Part shown: positions 1-13,831 of the stretch, in pieces
Layout of the letters: every line of letters begins with the position of its first letter
How positions within the stretch are numbered: position 1 is the first letter of the stretch
DNA from: Didymodactylos carnosus
Lineage: Eukaryota > Rotifera > Eurotatoria > Philodinida > Philodinidae
Length of the DNA stretch: 64,000 nt
Assembly (NCBI GenBank): GCA_905250885.1
Contig: CAJNOQ010000133.1
Span: 1-64,000, forward strand
Direction of reading: 5' to 3'
The notes under the pieces: generated by a model
Told to the model about the DNA's origin: nothing
The model's database searches: none
Seen by the model: the letters and a program-made list of their open reading frames with translations, nothing else
Program-made: the position numbers and the translations under genes

Positions 1-785
1 GTGGACCAGCATAGGTTGAAAACTTTTCAACATCTTTTGGATTTCTTGTAAAATGTTTATAAATTTGACGAATACGGTCGAGACATTCGATCGGTTTTCC
101 ATTATCAATAGATGATATAATGTGATCAACGGAAGTTGTTTTCAATATGTGTTGCAATGAAACATCGTACATTAACAGAACGGTATGACCTAATAGAAGG
201 CCTTGCGAAATATCCTCCACTCCGAGTTCTCCTCCTCCTCCTATTGAAACAATGCTTGAACGACGATCGGTTACTAATTTTTGCGTTGGAGATGTTTTAT
301 TATCAACAAAATAATCTTCGATGAAACTTGGATTAAATTTGATATTAACATCCGCTTTTTTTGTCCAAATATTTGCTGCACTAAATAAATAAGTTGGCAA
401 TACTCGAGCTTGTATTGTATCAACAATATTTTGTGTTTCCACTAACACTGGCGAAACATTCTGATGCGGCAATTTCGTCGAATGAAGATTGGCTGACATC
501 GGATTAAAAAATGGAGGAGGAGGAGGAGCTTTTGGAACGAAGCCAACTTCGCACAACGATGGTACGATTTGTGATGGACTGTCACAGTTTTCTGCGGCAA
601 TTTCTGAAAAGAAAAATATTTAATGGAAAATACAGTTATTCGCCTGATCGTTGAAGGCACCGCAACTTAATCAACCACAGTCCGATTTTACTTTCTGCAG
701 TATTTGCGTCATATTTACCGTTATAAGAAAATGTTGTGGCCATTCTCGGCAACATATCAAAATCGTTATCGTTGTGAATCGTCAT
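1..785 (-). CDS. Formin-like protein (FH1-like proline run plus start of FH2 domain), 5' part
   Basis: Formins nucleate and elongate actin filaments: profilin-actin binds the FH1 proline tracts and the FH2 dimer rides the barbed end. Two exons are readable on the minus strand, 785-692 and 603-1, joined in phase (94 nt plus 603 nt), giving 232 codons from the ATG at 785 before the gene leaves the window. Seen: a run of five prolines at about residues 58-62 followed by FF, then NIWTKK at about 110, IEDYF, a DRRSSI segment, and LDRIRQIYKHF ending in a NPKDVEKFSTYAGP stretch. That order matches the FH2 N-terminus of FHDC1/INF2-type formins (NIWT, IEELF, DxKR, LxxLxKxLP, EVxKLxxxxG). No GTPase-binding domain precedes it. 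The C-terminal FH2 and any tail lie outside the window. Family call fairly sure, subfamily tentative. Confidence 0.62.
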
Positions 786-1684
786 TGTTAACGTATCATA
801 GCATAATTACACTAGAATGTCATGCATAACTCTGAAAAAGAGAAATTGGTAAATGTGGTAGGACACAGCACTCAAAAGTCTCTAACTTTTCTTTAGTTAT
901 GCGTGAATCGACAGTAACCAGGTCACGGAGAAATGTTGAATAGAATCGTGTTAAGCGTTTCACTTCTTAAAATATTTTTCAAGCTATATGAAGATATGCA
1001 ATGAGCTAAAAAAGCGAATGAGCCAAATGTCAATGTTTTATTTCTGTATGTCTCATAAAACAATCCAAAAAAAGGTGAATAAAAAGAAAAGAAAGTGTTC
1101 TTTCCGTCATCAAAGAATCTGATGTGCTCAAATCTCTAACTAACTAATGGATGAACTGTAGAAAACTGAAATGTATCGTCTTTAAACTGCTTTACATGCT
1201 AATATGGAGTTCACCGTAACCTTATTCTAGCTAAGAAAACTCAAGAAGAAAATTAAATAATTTACCTTGCTCGTTGCGTTTCAAAACAGATGTAAACACA
1301 GATTAATGTGCACAGTTTTGAAAATATGCAGTATACGTAAAGCGAACAATATAAATACAAATCGTGCATTTTTTTTCGACGATGACAACAACAAAAACCA
1401 TTGTTTTGCTTCATATATACAAAAATTTACGTCCCTGCCTTTCAGAAACGCCCGTCTGTATAAATCATTTTCCAAGAGACCTAGAAGTTTATTGAATTCT
1501 ATTCAAAGTCGAACGACTGCCCTTTTTCTTCTCATACAGTGTTTCATTAAAAATCTAGTTGCAGATACGTATGTTATCTATAGTTATACCTATGACATAA
1601 AATATAAGATGGAAATGATATTTATTTCAGTTTTTAGGAGAAGAAAAAACAAAATGAGAAAGATAGACTAGAAAGCTAACTGTC
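786..1684. other. Intergenic, upstream of the formin gene
   Basis: AT-rich sequence between the formin start codon and the repeat cluster. No open frame here has codon-like structure or recognisable protein content. The formin promoter and any 5' untranslated exon would lie here, but I see no distinctive core-promoter motif. Confidence 0.5.
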
Positions 1685-3450
1685 CTGTGGGAAGATTGGA
1701 ATGTCGGCTGAGTGAAACGGTAAACAGACGAAATTAGAACGGCCAGAAAGTCATAACAGTTTGACTTTTTTTTCAAAAAGAAGGTACATCTTATATCAGC
1801 TGATCCAGTATCGTGTCATATATTTAAGTCGACTGAGTGAAACGATAGAAGACTTATTGCTTTTCACCTATTGCCTAGCAAATTCTTCTTTCTTTTCATA
1901 CTATGTGTTCTCGTTCGAGTTAGCTACTCGCTCTCGGTTAACTTTGATCATACACATTTGGAGAAAAGTGGATTGGAAAGTAGATGAACTATATATGACA
2001 CATCTGAAGTTAGTTTTGCTTTAGTGATCCTATAATTAGTGTATGAGTATATTTTCAGAATTCTATCGTTTTTCCTATATGATAATTAATGTGACGTGAT
2101 ATCCTTCATAGCGGATATAGCGTGCACTACAGTGCTCGACATGATGAAAGCTATAGTAGAATATATAACGCGATAATGAATCAGCTGTTGTGTCAATGTG
2201 AATATTTTGATGTATTTATTCTATCGGTAGTAATGTTTCAGGCCATAAATGCATCAAACTATACAGAAGTATAGACTGATAAGTAGCACATGACTATTTA
2301 ATGAGTCACTCTACACCGTTCATATACTACTGAATGTATATGAAGTGTCATGTGGCAATTAATTATCTCATAGAAAGGTTATTGAAAATATGCTGAACTT
2401 TTGAGACTCACTACTTAATAAAAAAGATATATCGAAAAAATAACTTCATCTGTTTCATCTACAACTTCTCGATCTACACTCTCGAATGATCTTTTTTCCA
2501 AATCTGTACGATTACTAATAGCTGAGAACGAGTGGCTGGATCTAAGCAGAAAGCAGGTCTAGAAGAAAGAACTAGATGCCAACTACCGTTCGGGAAGATT
2601 GGAAAGTCTACTGAGTGAAACAATAAACAGACGAAATTAGAACATTCAGAAAGTCATAACTGTCTGTGTATCTACTACAGCATATTATTCACACTGACAT
2701 AACAGCTGATTCATTATCATGTTATATTCTACTATAGCGTTCATGATATCAAACACTACAGTATATATATATTCAGTATGAAATGAATCAAATGACGATT
2801 AATTATCTCATAGGAAGAACGCATATCGCCGAACAAAACAGAATAAAGTTCGCCTTTTCGTGTTCAGCACACTCGAAAATCCAGAAGATTTTCTATTTTG
2901 GGCTAGAGGTACTTCCGAAAGTTTAGCAAAAATTTTCAAACAAAATGGCGTAAAAAAGTTTCCATGGAAGAATGCTATTAGTTTCAAATTTTTTCTTAAA
3001 CTGTCAGAAGTACCCCTAGCCTAAAATAGAAAATCTTCTGGGTTATTGAGTATGCTGAACACAAAAAAGCACTTTTCAGCAAATCAAAACGAACTTTATT
3101 TTTTTCCGGTGATATGATAGAGTTTTTTAAAAAAGTATACTTATTTTGTGACACTAAATATAGGATAAGTAAAGCAAATATTCGAAAACTAACTTCAGAT
3201 GTGCCATCTACGACTTCTATACTTTCGAATAATTTTTAGCCGAAATCTGTACGATCAGAGATGACCGAGAACAAGTGGCTGACTCGAGCGAGAAAAACAG
3301 GTGGAAAGAAGAAGAAATTTTTCTGCTGAAACAGAATAAGTCTCCTTGAGCTTCACTCAGTTGACTTAAAGAATGTTGCTAAGCAACGCCGGGTTGACAA
3401 GCAATAAGTCTCTTATCGTTTCACTCAGCCGACTCAAGTGAAATAAAGCC
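1685..3450. repeat. Cluster of inverted and direct repeats, probably nested fold-back MITEs
   Basis: One family of repeats appears several times. A block starting GGGAAGATTGGAA at about 1687 recurs in the same orientation at about 2591, with the shared core AAACAGACGAAATTAGAAC. The stretch 1822-2025 is repeated inverted at about 3183-3446 (shared words AACTTCAGATGTG and CGTTTCACTCAG). A further part at about 2100-2215 is inverted at about 2675-2790 (shared AACAGCTGATTCATTATC). Inside lies a separate fold-back at 2829-3110, whose arms carry the word CCAGAAGATTTTCTATTTT and its complement. Sequence divergence between copies is moderate. No transposase frame is present and no clean target duplication was found. 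Confidence 0.6.
2829..3110. repeat. Fold-back element inside the repeat cluster
   Basis: Two arms of about 130 nt face each other around a short centre near 2960-2975. The left arm holds CCAGAAGATTTTCTATTTT followed by GGGCTAGAGGTACTTCC. The right arm holds the complement, with GGAAGTACC changed to AGAAGTACC. Outside these, the words AATAAAGTTCG and CGAACTTTATT also pair. It has no coding capacity and looks like a short non-autonomous DNA transposon. Confidence 0.55.
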
Positions 3451-5681
3451 GACTTAAGGTCCATAAACAACTTAGTTTTACATCGTTAAGTTTTATTGCT
3501 CTATGGCCAAAGAATATGTATTTTAGTGCGTCACTAAGAATCAGATTTTTGAGACTTTTTATTTTATTACACAAGTATGCAAACTCACAGTATGAATTCA
3601 CGCTTTTATATACCTGTCTAATTGTTTTTCCTTTCAAGGATCTACTGTCATAGTATAGCACACATTTAAGACCGTTACTGTGACATCGCAGTATTGCTAG
3701 AATAGTTTCTCCACCTCAGACTTTCAGATTATGAGATCACTGCAAAAAATTTTATAAAGATAGAAGACAGTATTTTGCTTAGATTAAAGAAAAAGATGGT
3801 CAACATCTTCATCCACAGCACAAAGGAACTTAATGTATAAGTTAGAAATCAGTATATTTCAAATATATCACGCACATACGCACATGTTAAGATCAATGTT
3901 TGTGTCGTCAATATTAATTTACAGCACCAGCTCTACTATTCCCATCAAATCTTTATGTACAAACAACAATAAAGTTATTGACTTTAAGGTCTCCTCGTTT
4001 AAATAAATTTGTTAATCACTACATGCATATCTTACTATAGCACAAAAGTCGTGTCTTGATTAAAAAAAATATTTTATCAGAAAAATGTAAAGTAAAACAA
4101 GATGAACTAGGTAATTATGTTTATCAATCGTAGAAATGAGACAAAAAAAAGAATAATAGATTATACGTTTGTCCAATAAGAATTCTCGAAGCAAAGAGTT
4201 AAACAAAAATATTTTAGGATTTTTTAAAATGACATAACACTTGATGCATCAAAAAGGCGATCAAAAAAACTATAATTTCGACGAGAAGCCAAGAAATGAA
4301 AACTGTTATGTAATAAGAATATTTTTATAAGTATCATTAAAAATGGCTCACCCTGTTTTAACAAATTCGGCTCTCTCTTTTTATGTGTATAAAAGCTTAA
4401 AACAATCAATGTTCTTCTATGTAAATCGTTTTCTTGCTCTTATCAAACGACATAGTAAAGACTTATAAATACCTGTATAGAGACATTATGTCTTCTTTAC
4501 AATTGTATATGATGATGAACGATTTCATGATGATATAACATGGATGAATAAATAACATAAGAGAAGAAGAGAGAAAAATGTTAATAATAATGATGATGAT
4601 AAGCTAAGATGACTGAATGTTCAACGCACTCACTCATATATGCAATACTGAATGACATATATCTATCACGTTTCATGAACATAATTGTACAATTGATTAG
4701 AGGACTTTAAAAAGAGAGGTGAATTTTAATTATATCATATTTAGAGAGAATATACCTGAATAAAACAAGGGGGAAAGAACTTTTGATCAACTGTGAACAA
4801 TTGCGTCGCGATCAGTTGAATGATAGTATGTTTGAGTTAAATATAACCTCAAACTAGACTATGTACAACCAACGGATAATAAAACTTGTGCAAGATTATA
4901 AACAAATAATACTATTTAAGTTTATCTTCATGCGTGTTAACATAAAACTTTGTGAGTATTAAACAAATAGATGTATTATAAAGGGAAATACAACTTACTA
5001 GAAGAGACAGACAAGAACGACGATATGGCATTAAAATCAAAACAATGTATGTTGAATAGAAGAGTAGTGCGTTCTTTTCATCTTTTGTTGCATTTTAACC
5101 TTTTGTATGTCTATGCTTTGAAAATATAGAAAATAAGATTAATTGCCATGTATTGAACTGAATTAGAAATCAAGGAGGGTGTGTCGCGCAATTGTTTAAT
5201 CAAACCACGAATAGTTTAATTATCGCGTTAGTTGAACTAAATGTGTTTAATGTGTCATAAAATATTGGTCTCTAGGACCATATTTAAAGCCTCAAAATAT
5301 CTTTTTGAAAAGATTAAATCATTTATGAGTTTCCCGTCTAAAATCTAAAATTAAACAAATATTGTTGAACAATGAATACGTTAATGAATAATGTTCTCAG
5401 AAGTTAAATTTCATTCAATTATCAGGTAAGTGAGTAACATACCACTTTTAAATTTGTTGTACATAACATTAACTTACACATTGCTGACGGTCATTTCTTT
5501 AATTGCATTCTTCCTTTATAGCTTGATATTGAAACGATTTATACTTTTGAAAAAAAGTTGCACTTACAAACATATTGACAATAACTTTCACAAATAGGAC
5601 ATAAAGAAAGGAAAAAGAAAGAGAGAGAGAAAACGTTCACATCTATAGAACTTACCTTTTGTACATTAAAATCCGATATCA

Positions 5682-5713
<32 letters not shown>

Positions 5714-7816
5714 TGTGACCAAACAATTACAATACATGCAACCTATGCAGTGTGAAAGAGAGACAAACAAAGTAAAAAATACCATTTATATGTTACTTTT
5801 GAAAAGTTAAAACATATTTAGTATAATGTTTAAACGTTTATAAATAATTTTGATGATAGTATATAAGAATGATCATTTAGTAAGAAAATATTAGTTCTTA
5901 CGATCTTCAATATTATTTCACTTTTCATCTCTTCAGACTTAACTTGTTGACTTCTTAGTTTGATTGAACCAAACAATAAACTATTTTTGGTTCATCAACC
6001 GAATGTTGATAACGTAAATAGCTCATTTTTATATACATAGGTAAACACACACAAAACATCTTCACTCAAGACTAATCCGGGATATACAACATAAAACAAA
6101 TGGATATGTCAGTTTCTAGCTGAAGAAAAAATAAAATAAAAAATGAATAATTTTTTTTTTTGTTTATGTCCCCCACTCTTCACATCATATTGAAATATGA
6201 TGTAACATTAGATTGAATTAATAACAATATGAGAAATAAAACAAGGAAAAGGTTTCGACTAAATTTGAGATAGAAAAAAAAAAAACAGAAACTTTTATGT
6301 AGAATATTCGTTCGACACTTGTGTCAAAGCAGCCAATTCAAGTTAAATATATATATATTTTTATACATATATATTTATCTAACCATACTTTATATATAAT
6401 ACCGCCATATATTACATGTTTAGTAATAGAGATCAATTTTGATGTCGATATAATGATATAAAAAAGAAATCATATCTGACATGTATACATGTTCATAGTG
6501 ACAAAGAGTAAAAGAAACAATATGAAGGTCAAGAAATAGTTATTCTTGGTACCTGAGGATCATTTTATATGTGTATAACTAATGGATGTTCGTTGAACAA
6601 CCTTACAAGGATAAAGGTGTAGTGCAATATACTAAAAATTTAAGTAGTCAAATTATTTTAATAGAAATACAAATAAAAGAATGACTAAAATTTAGAACAT
6701 TCATTCGTGATCTTATTAATTCACGAATGTGAAGATGAAAACATGACTAGAATAATATGCGTTTAAAAAACATCATTGACTACGTTTAGATATCATCAGT
6801 TATTGTTTAACGGTCAGAAAATATAAATATATGTTTCATTTTCGTTCATAAGTTCAATGATTTAGAATCAAATTTTATGGCAAGTATCATATTAAAAAAA
6901 TTTCTTTTTCAAAACGGTTTAAAACAGAAATATAGTAGTTAAACTTTTGTCTACATCATAACCTCCGAAATGGGATAGAAATAGAAAAAAATGTTATGTA
7001 AAATGTAAACTAACATACGCATAAAAAAAAAACCTATCAGTGTATAGGTATATATGGTGTTCTTCAATTAATCAAAATCAATACCGCAGCTTCGATGATT
7101 TCGTTATCTAAGTTCACTAACCGTCTTTAATAAATCAAGGGTCTTTCTTACATAATTTGCTGACCAGAAGAATAAAAAAGGTTTTTTTTACAATCGTTTG
7201 TTGCCTATGATATAGTCATCAACTGGTAGATCTACTTTTATTAAAATTGCAGAGCAGCGTGACGGAAAAAAAATTTTAAGGTATGAATATGAGCAACGAT
7301 CATTATACTATACGGGAAAAATATTCTCGAAAAATTTCTCTCTATTAGATACAATTATGCATATGTTTTAGATCAAACAAAGTAATGATATTACTTAATA
7401 ATTAATAACTGTTTCCAAAAAAAAAGATAATTATCAAATGTGGAATAAGATGAATCATCCGTTAACGCATCACATAAATATTTTTCATTAACTAATTGAG
7501 TGGATTCCTTTATTATTATTTTTTTAGCTCATTTATAAGTATTATCCGGAGACAGATAGTTGTAGATCCTTTTATCGAGTTGTACTTTTGTGTCTTATCA
7601 ATGATTTTTGTTACACATAGATTACCAAACAGAAAATATGAAACATCAGAAAAAGCAAAAAATTTACATCAGATTACAGTTATTAACACATTTGTTGAAA
7701 TGATTTCAAACAGAGAAGAATAATATCGATATACAGTAAAATCGTGTACAAAACACTTTAAAACTAATTAAAAAAAAGCAGACGAAACGTATAACTGCAA
7801 TGGATGTTATCAAAAA
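3451..7816. other. Gene-poor AT-rich stretch
   Basis: About 4.4 kb with no reading frame that looks like protein. It holds homopolymer A/T runs, an alternating TA tract near 5680-5713 and many short tandem motifs. I see no transposon ends or RNA gene. It probably contains the 3' flank of presenilin at its right end. Confidence 0.5.
5682..5713. repeat. (TA)n microsatellite
   Basis: An alternating TA tract with one C interruption. A simple slippage repeat, with no function inferred. Confidence 0.8.
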
Positions 7817-7822
7817 TTTATT
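7817..7822 (-). promoter_or_regulatory. Polyadenylation signal for presenilin
   Basis: AATAAA on the minus strand about 120 nt beyond the presenilin stop codon, in the right place to direct 3'-end formation. Assigned by position only. Confidence 0.4.
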
Positions 7823-7940
7823 TCTCCATTGTAAAGGTAGAAACAACAGAAAAGCAATGTATTTTGATCAAAAAACAAATAAACCGGATTCAATATTTAA
7901 TTGACTCTAAAAAGTGCTGTCTTGCATCAATATTCTACTA

Positions 7941-11088
<3,148 letters not shown>

Positions 11089-12087
11089 TAATTAATTACT
11101 ATGATATAGAGAAAAAACTTAGCTATTCATTGCTAAGTTTTCATTCAAATATGTTTATCTTGAACAAGACAGAATGACATTCACTTGAATAAATAAAATA
11201 AGAGGCAACAGAATACATTAGATACTAGCTTAAATACTCCGAGTCCCCCGCGACTTGTTCTTACTAGCCATCAATTTTTTCTGTTAAAGATAATGTAACT
11301 GCTGCTGAGCCTTAATAAACAACGTAAAGCTAACGATAATGTGTCAAATATATAACCACCGATTCGTTACAAGTCTTGAGGAATTAAAATCAGTTAGATG
11401 TCCAAAACACTTTTTCTCTTCAAACTACGCTCAAAATCTATTATTATGAAGTACATTACTGATTTTTATCAGAAAAATATCTTAATTTTATAAAAAAAGA
11501 TAACATGATAATCGTCTTTTCGTATTGCCATTTTGTTTCTCACATTTTTAAAATTTGTCGGATACCTAACATAAGTAAAATTGTTTTAGCCGTAAGTTAA
11601 GATCCGCAGTTTACCTCTAATAAAGGTTGAGTTATATGTTTTCATTAGTTAATAATAAACAGAACGAAAAAAGTTATGTAGATGTCAGTTAAACTGACGT
11701 CATACATAATACAACGGATTAGATGGCAGTTTGGATGGGGGTGAGTTCAGACAGAAATAGTTTATGAACCTAAAACTTCTGGACTAGGGTTAATACCTGA
11801 TGGACAATCTGATTGTGGTCAGAAGATCTTCGTGAAGTCTCTAGATAGGTATAGGTTTGAAAATTCTTCAGATTGGTTTTGGGATAAAATGTGAGGATAT
11901 CCATGGATATAACTAAACTTTAAAAAACGAAAAGGGGTGTGCAAAGATTTTTTGAGCCTTCCTCCAAAAACCTGGGATTACCGTATAAAAAATTTGTTTT
12001 ACTGTGTGAATTTTTAAAAAAACTAAAAGCATTTTGCTGGCAGAAAACGATAATGTTAAGTAGAGGAGGACGCAGCTTCTTCCATGT
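11089..12087. other. Intergenic, upstream of presenilin
   Basis: About 1 kb separating the presenilin start from the transposon nest. No open frame resembles a protein and no RNA gene is seen. The presenilin promoter should lie in the first few hundred bases, without a motif I can point to. Confidence 0.45.
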
Positions 12088-12270
12088 TCCTAAAGCAGAA
12101 GTGGGCAAGCCCAAGTCTGGAGTTGAAGGTTTTTTGATGAACTTGGACTTGACTTGGGTTTAGAGATTTTTTTATCAAGTCCGATTGAAGTCCAAGGAAT
12201 TAAAATCTTTTACATTCAACAACGGATTGAGTATAATCTGATACCTAATTTATTAATCTTTTTTGTCAAA

Positions 12271-13662
12271 CAGGGATGGCACTTTACCTTTACTTTACTT
12301 GTAACCACCCAAGCGAATAAAAAGTATCAAGTATTGGGCAATCGTATCTAGGTAATCCAATCCAATAGGGTCCTTCCACACAGGTCCGTCCACTTTATAC
12401 AGAGCATCTTGCCGCGAAAACTTCACTTTGCCCATCGTACAGAACATCAAAAATAACCTAAAAGTCTCGCTTACGCTTTTGTGTGGAAAGTGGTTTTCTA
12501 GACACCTCAAGTTTTTGGTGAGGGTAAAACCGAAGTCGGTGAAAATGAACGAAACATTGCATAATTATACATCAAACTGTAGCTCTTGACGAGTTGATTC
12601 TAATGGTGAAGAAACTTCGTCTCAATCTAACTTTACGTTCGAGTGATACTCCATTTACTTGAAAAATTCCTGAAGTTTGACCTCGATTTTCTCCTAAACG
12701 CTCTTAAAATTTTTTCGAGATTTTTTCAGGATAGGAACTGCTTAGTAGGATCTATAACTTTGTCCGTACAACTATCCTCGACAGTACATTGAATTCTTAA
12801 TGCTGAATAGGAATATAGAGTAATTCTTTTCATGAAGTAAGGTTTTAACGGATTTTCTGGAAAAGCGAGGGTGAAAAATGGAAAGTATCGAGGATAGTTG
12901 TACGGACAAAGTTATAGATCCTACTAAGCAGTTCCTATCCTGAAAAAATCTCGAAAAATTTTAAGAGCGTTTAGGAGAAAATCGAGGTCAAACTTCAGGA
13001 ATTTTTCAAGTAAATGGAGTATCACTCGAACGTAAAGTTAGATTGAGACGAAGTTTCTTCACCATTAGAATCAACTCGTCAAGAGCTACAGTTTGATGTA
13101 TAATTATGCAATGTTTCGTTCATTTTCACCGACTTCGGTTTTACCCTCACCAAAAACTTGAGGTGTCTAGAAAACCACTTTCCACACAAAAGCGTAAGCG
13201 AGACTTTTAGGTTATTTTTGATGTTCTGTACGATGGGCAAAGTGAAGTTTTCGCGGCAAGATGCTCTGTATAAAGTGGACGGACCTGTGTGGAAGCACCC
13301 AATACCCAATATAACTAGATACAGGTGAAAAGAACGTATTGGGTATTGGACAATCCAAGCTAGCTAGCCCAGTACAGTAGTCAATATACCTAGCTAACAC
13401 AATACCATACCCAATATATCTAGCTTGCTCAATATATTACTGGATATATCGACGGTCGGATTATTCACCTTTTGTTTTGCAGCCACAGCACCTATATATG
13501 CAACACATATACTCCATAAATTTTACAAGGTTTTTATTCATATCAAGTCAATATATTGAGCAATAATAGACTAATATATTACAGAAAGCAGGATGTCTGT
13601 CTGGGATGCAGTTACTTTACCTGGTAAAGTAACGCCGAATAAATAGTAAAGTGCCACCCCTA
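12271..13662. mobile_element. Second, nested hAT-type element
   Basis: The left end is CAGGGATGGCACTTTAC and the right end, reversed, is TAGGGGTGGCACTTTAC. A perfect 8-bp duplication TTGTCAAA flanks it at 12263-12270 and 13663-13670, so it inserted into the outer element as one unit. Subterminal TTTACYTTTACTTTAC words lie at both ends. Non-coding except for chance frames. The fold-back element at 12368-13300 sits inside it, beside AT-rich sequence rich in TATCTAG and CCCAATA words. Confidence 0.85.
12368..13300. mobile_element. Innermost fold-back element with ~413-nt nearly identical arms
   Basis: The arms run 12368-12781 and 12888-13300 around a 106-nt centre. By eye they differ at one base near the tip (GGGTCCTTCC against GGGTGCTTCC) and by one T in a homopolymer. 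The tips start GGG and a possible 4-bp duplication AATA flanks both ends (12364-12367 and 13301-13304). There is no transposase. Arms this similar imply recent insertion, gene conversion between arms, or inverted duplication. If transcribed it would form a very long RNA hairpin. The superfamily is unknown: GGG ends with a short duplication do not settle it. Confidence 0.85.
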
Positions 13663-13831
13663 TTGTCAAACATGCATCAATGTATCGATAGAATTTATTT
13701 ACCCGCCATGTATGATTATGACGTACTGTGCAGTTCAAAAAACGGTTGAAAAACTTCGACTCGAACTTGCATTCGACTTGGACTTGACTTGGGCTTGAAA
13801 ATGATCGGACTTGCCCACCTCTGTCCTATAG

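Larger units (their letters stand above)
12096..13823. mobile_element. Outer hAT-type non-autonomous element
   Basis: The left end reads CAGAAGTGGGCAAGCCC and the right end, reversed, reads CAGAGGTGGGCAAGTCC, the CAGNGGTGGGCAA terminus typical of hAT transposons. It is flanked by an 8-bp near-duplication, TCCTAAAG at 12088-12095 and TCCTATAG at 13824-13831, again as hAT elements make. Subterminal runs built on CTTGGACTTGACTTGGG occur on both sides. No transposase frame remains. Its middle has been occupied by a second element at 12271-13662. One mismatch in the duplication and divergent ends suggest it is the oldest layer. Confidence 0.85.

Noticed and set aside
12154-13400. Several 60-76-codon frames in both strands
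   Set aside because: They fall inside the nested elements and are mirror copies of each other through the inverted arms, not genes.
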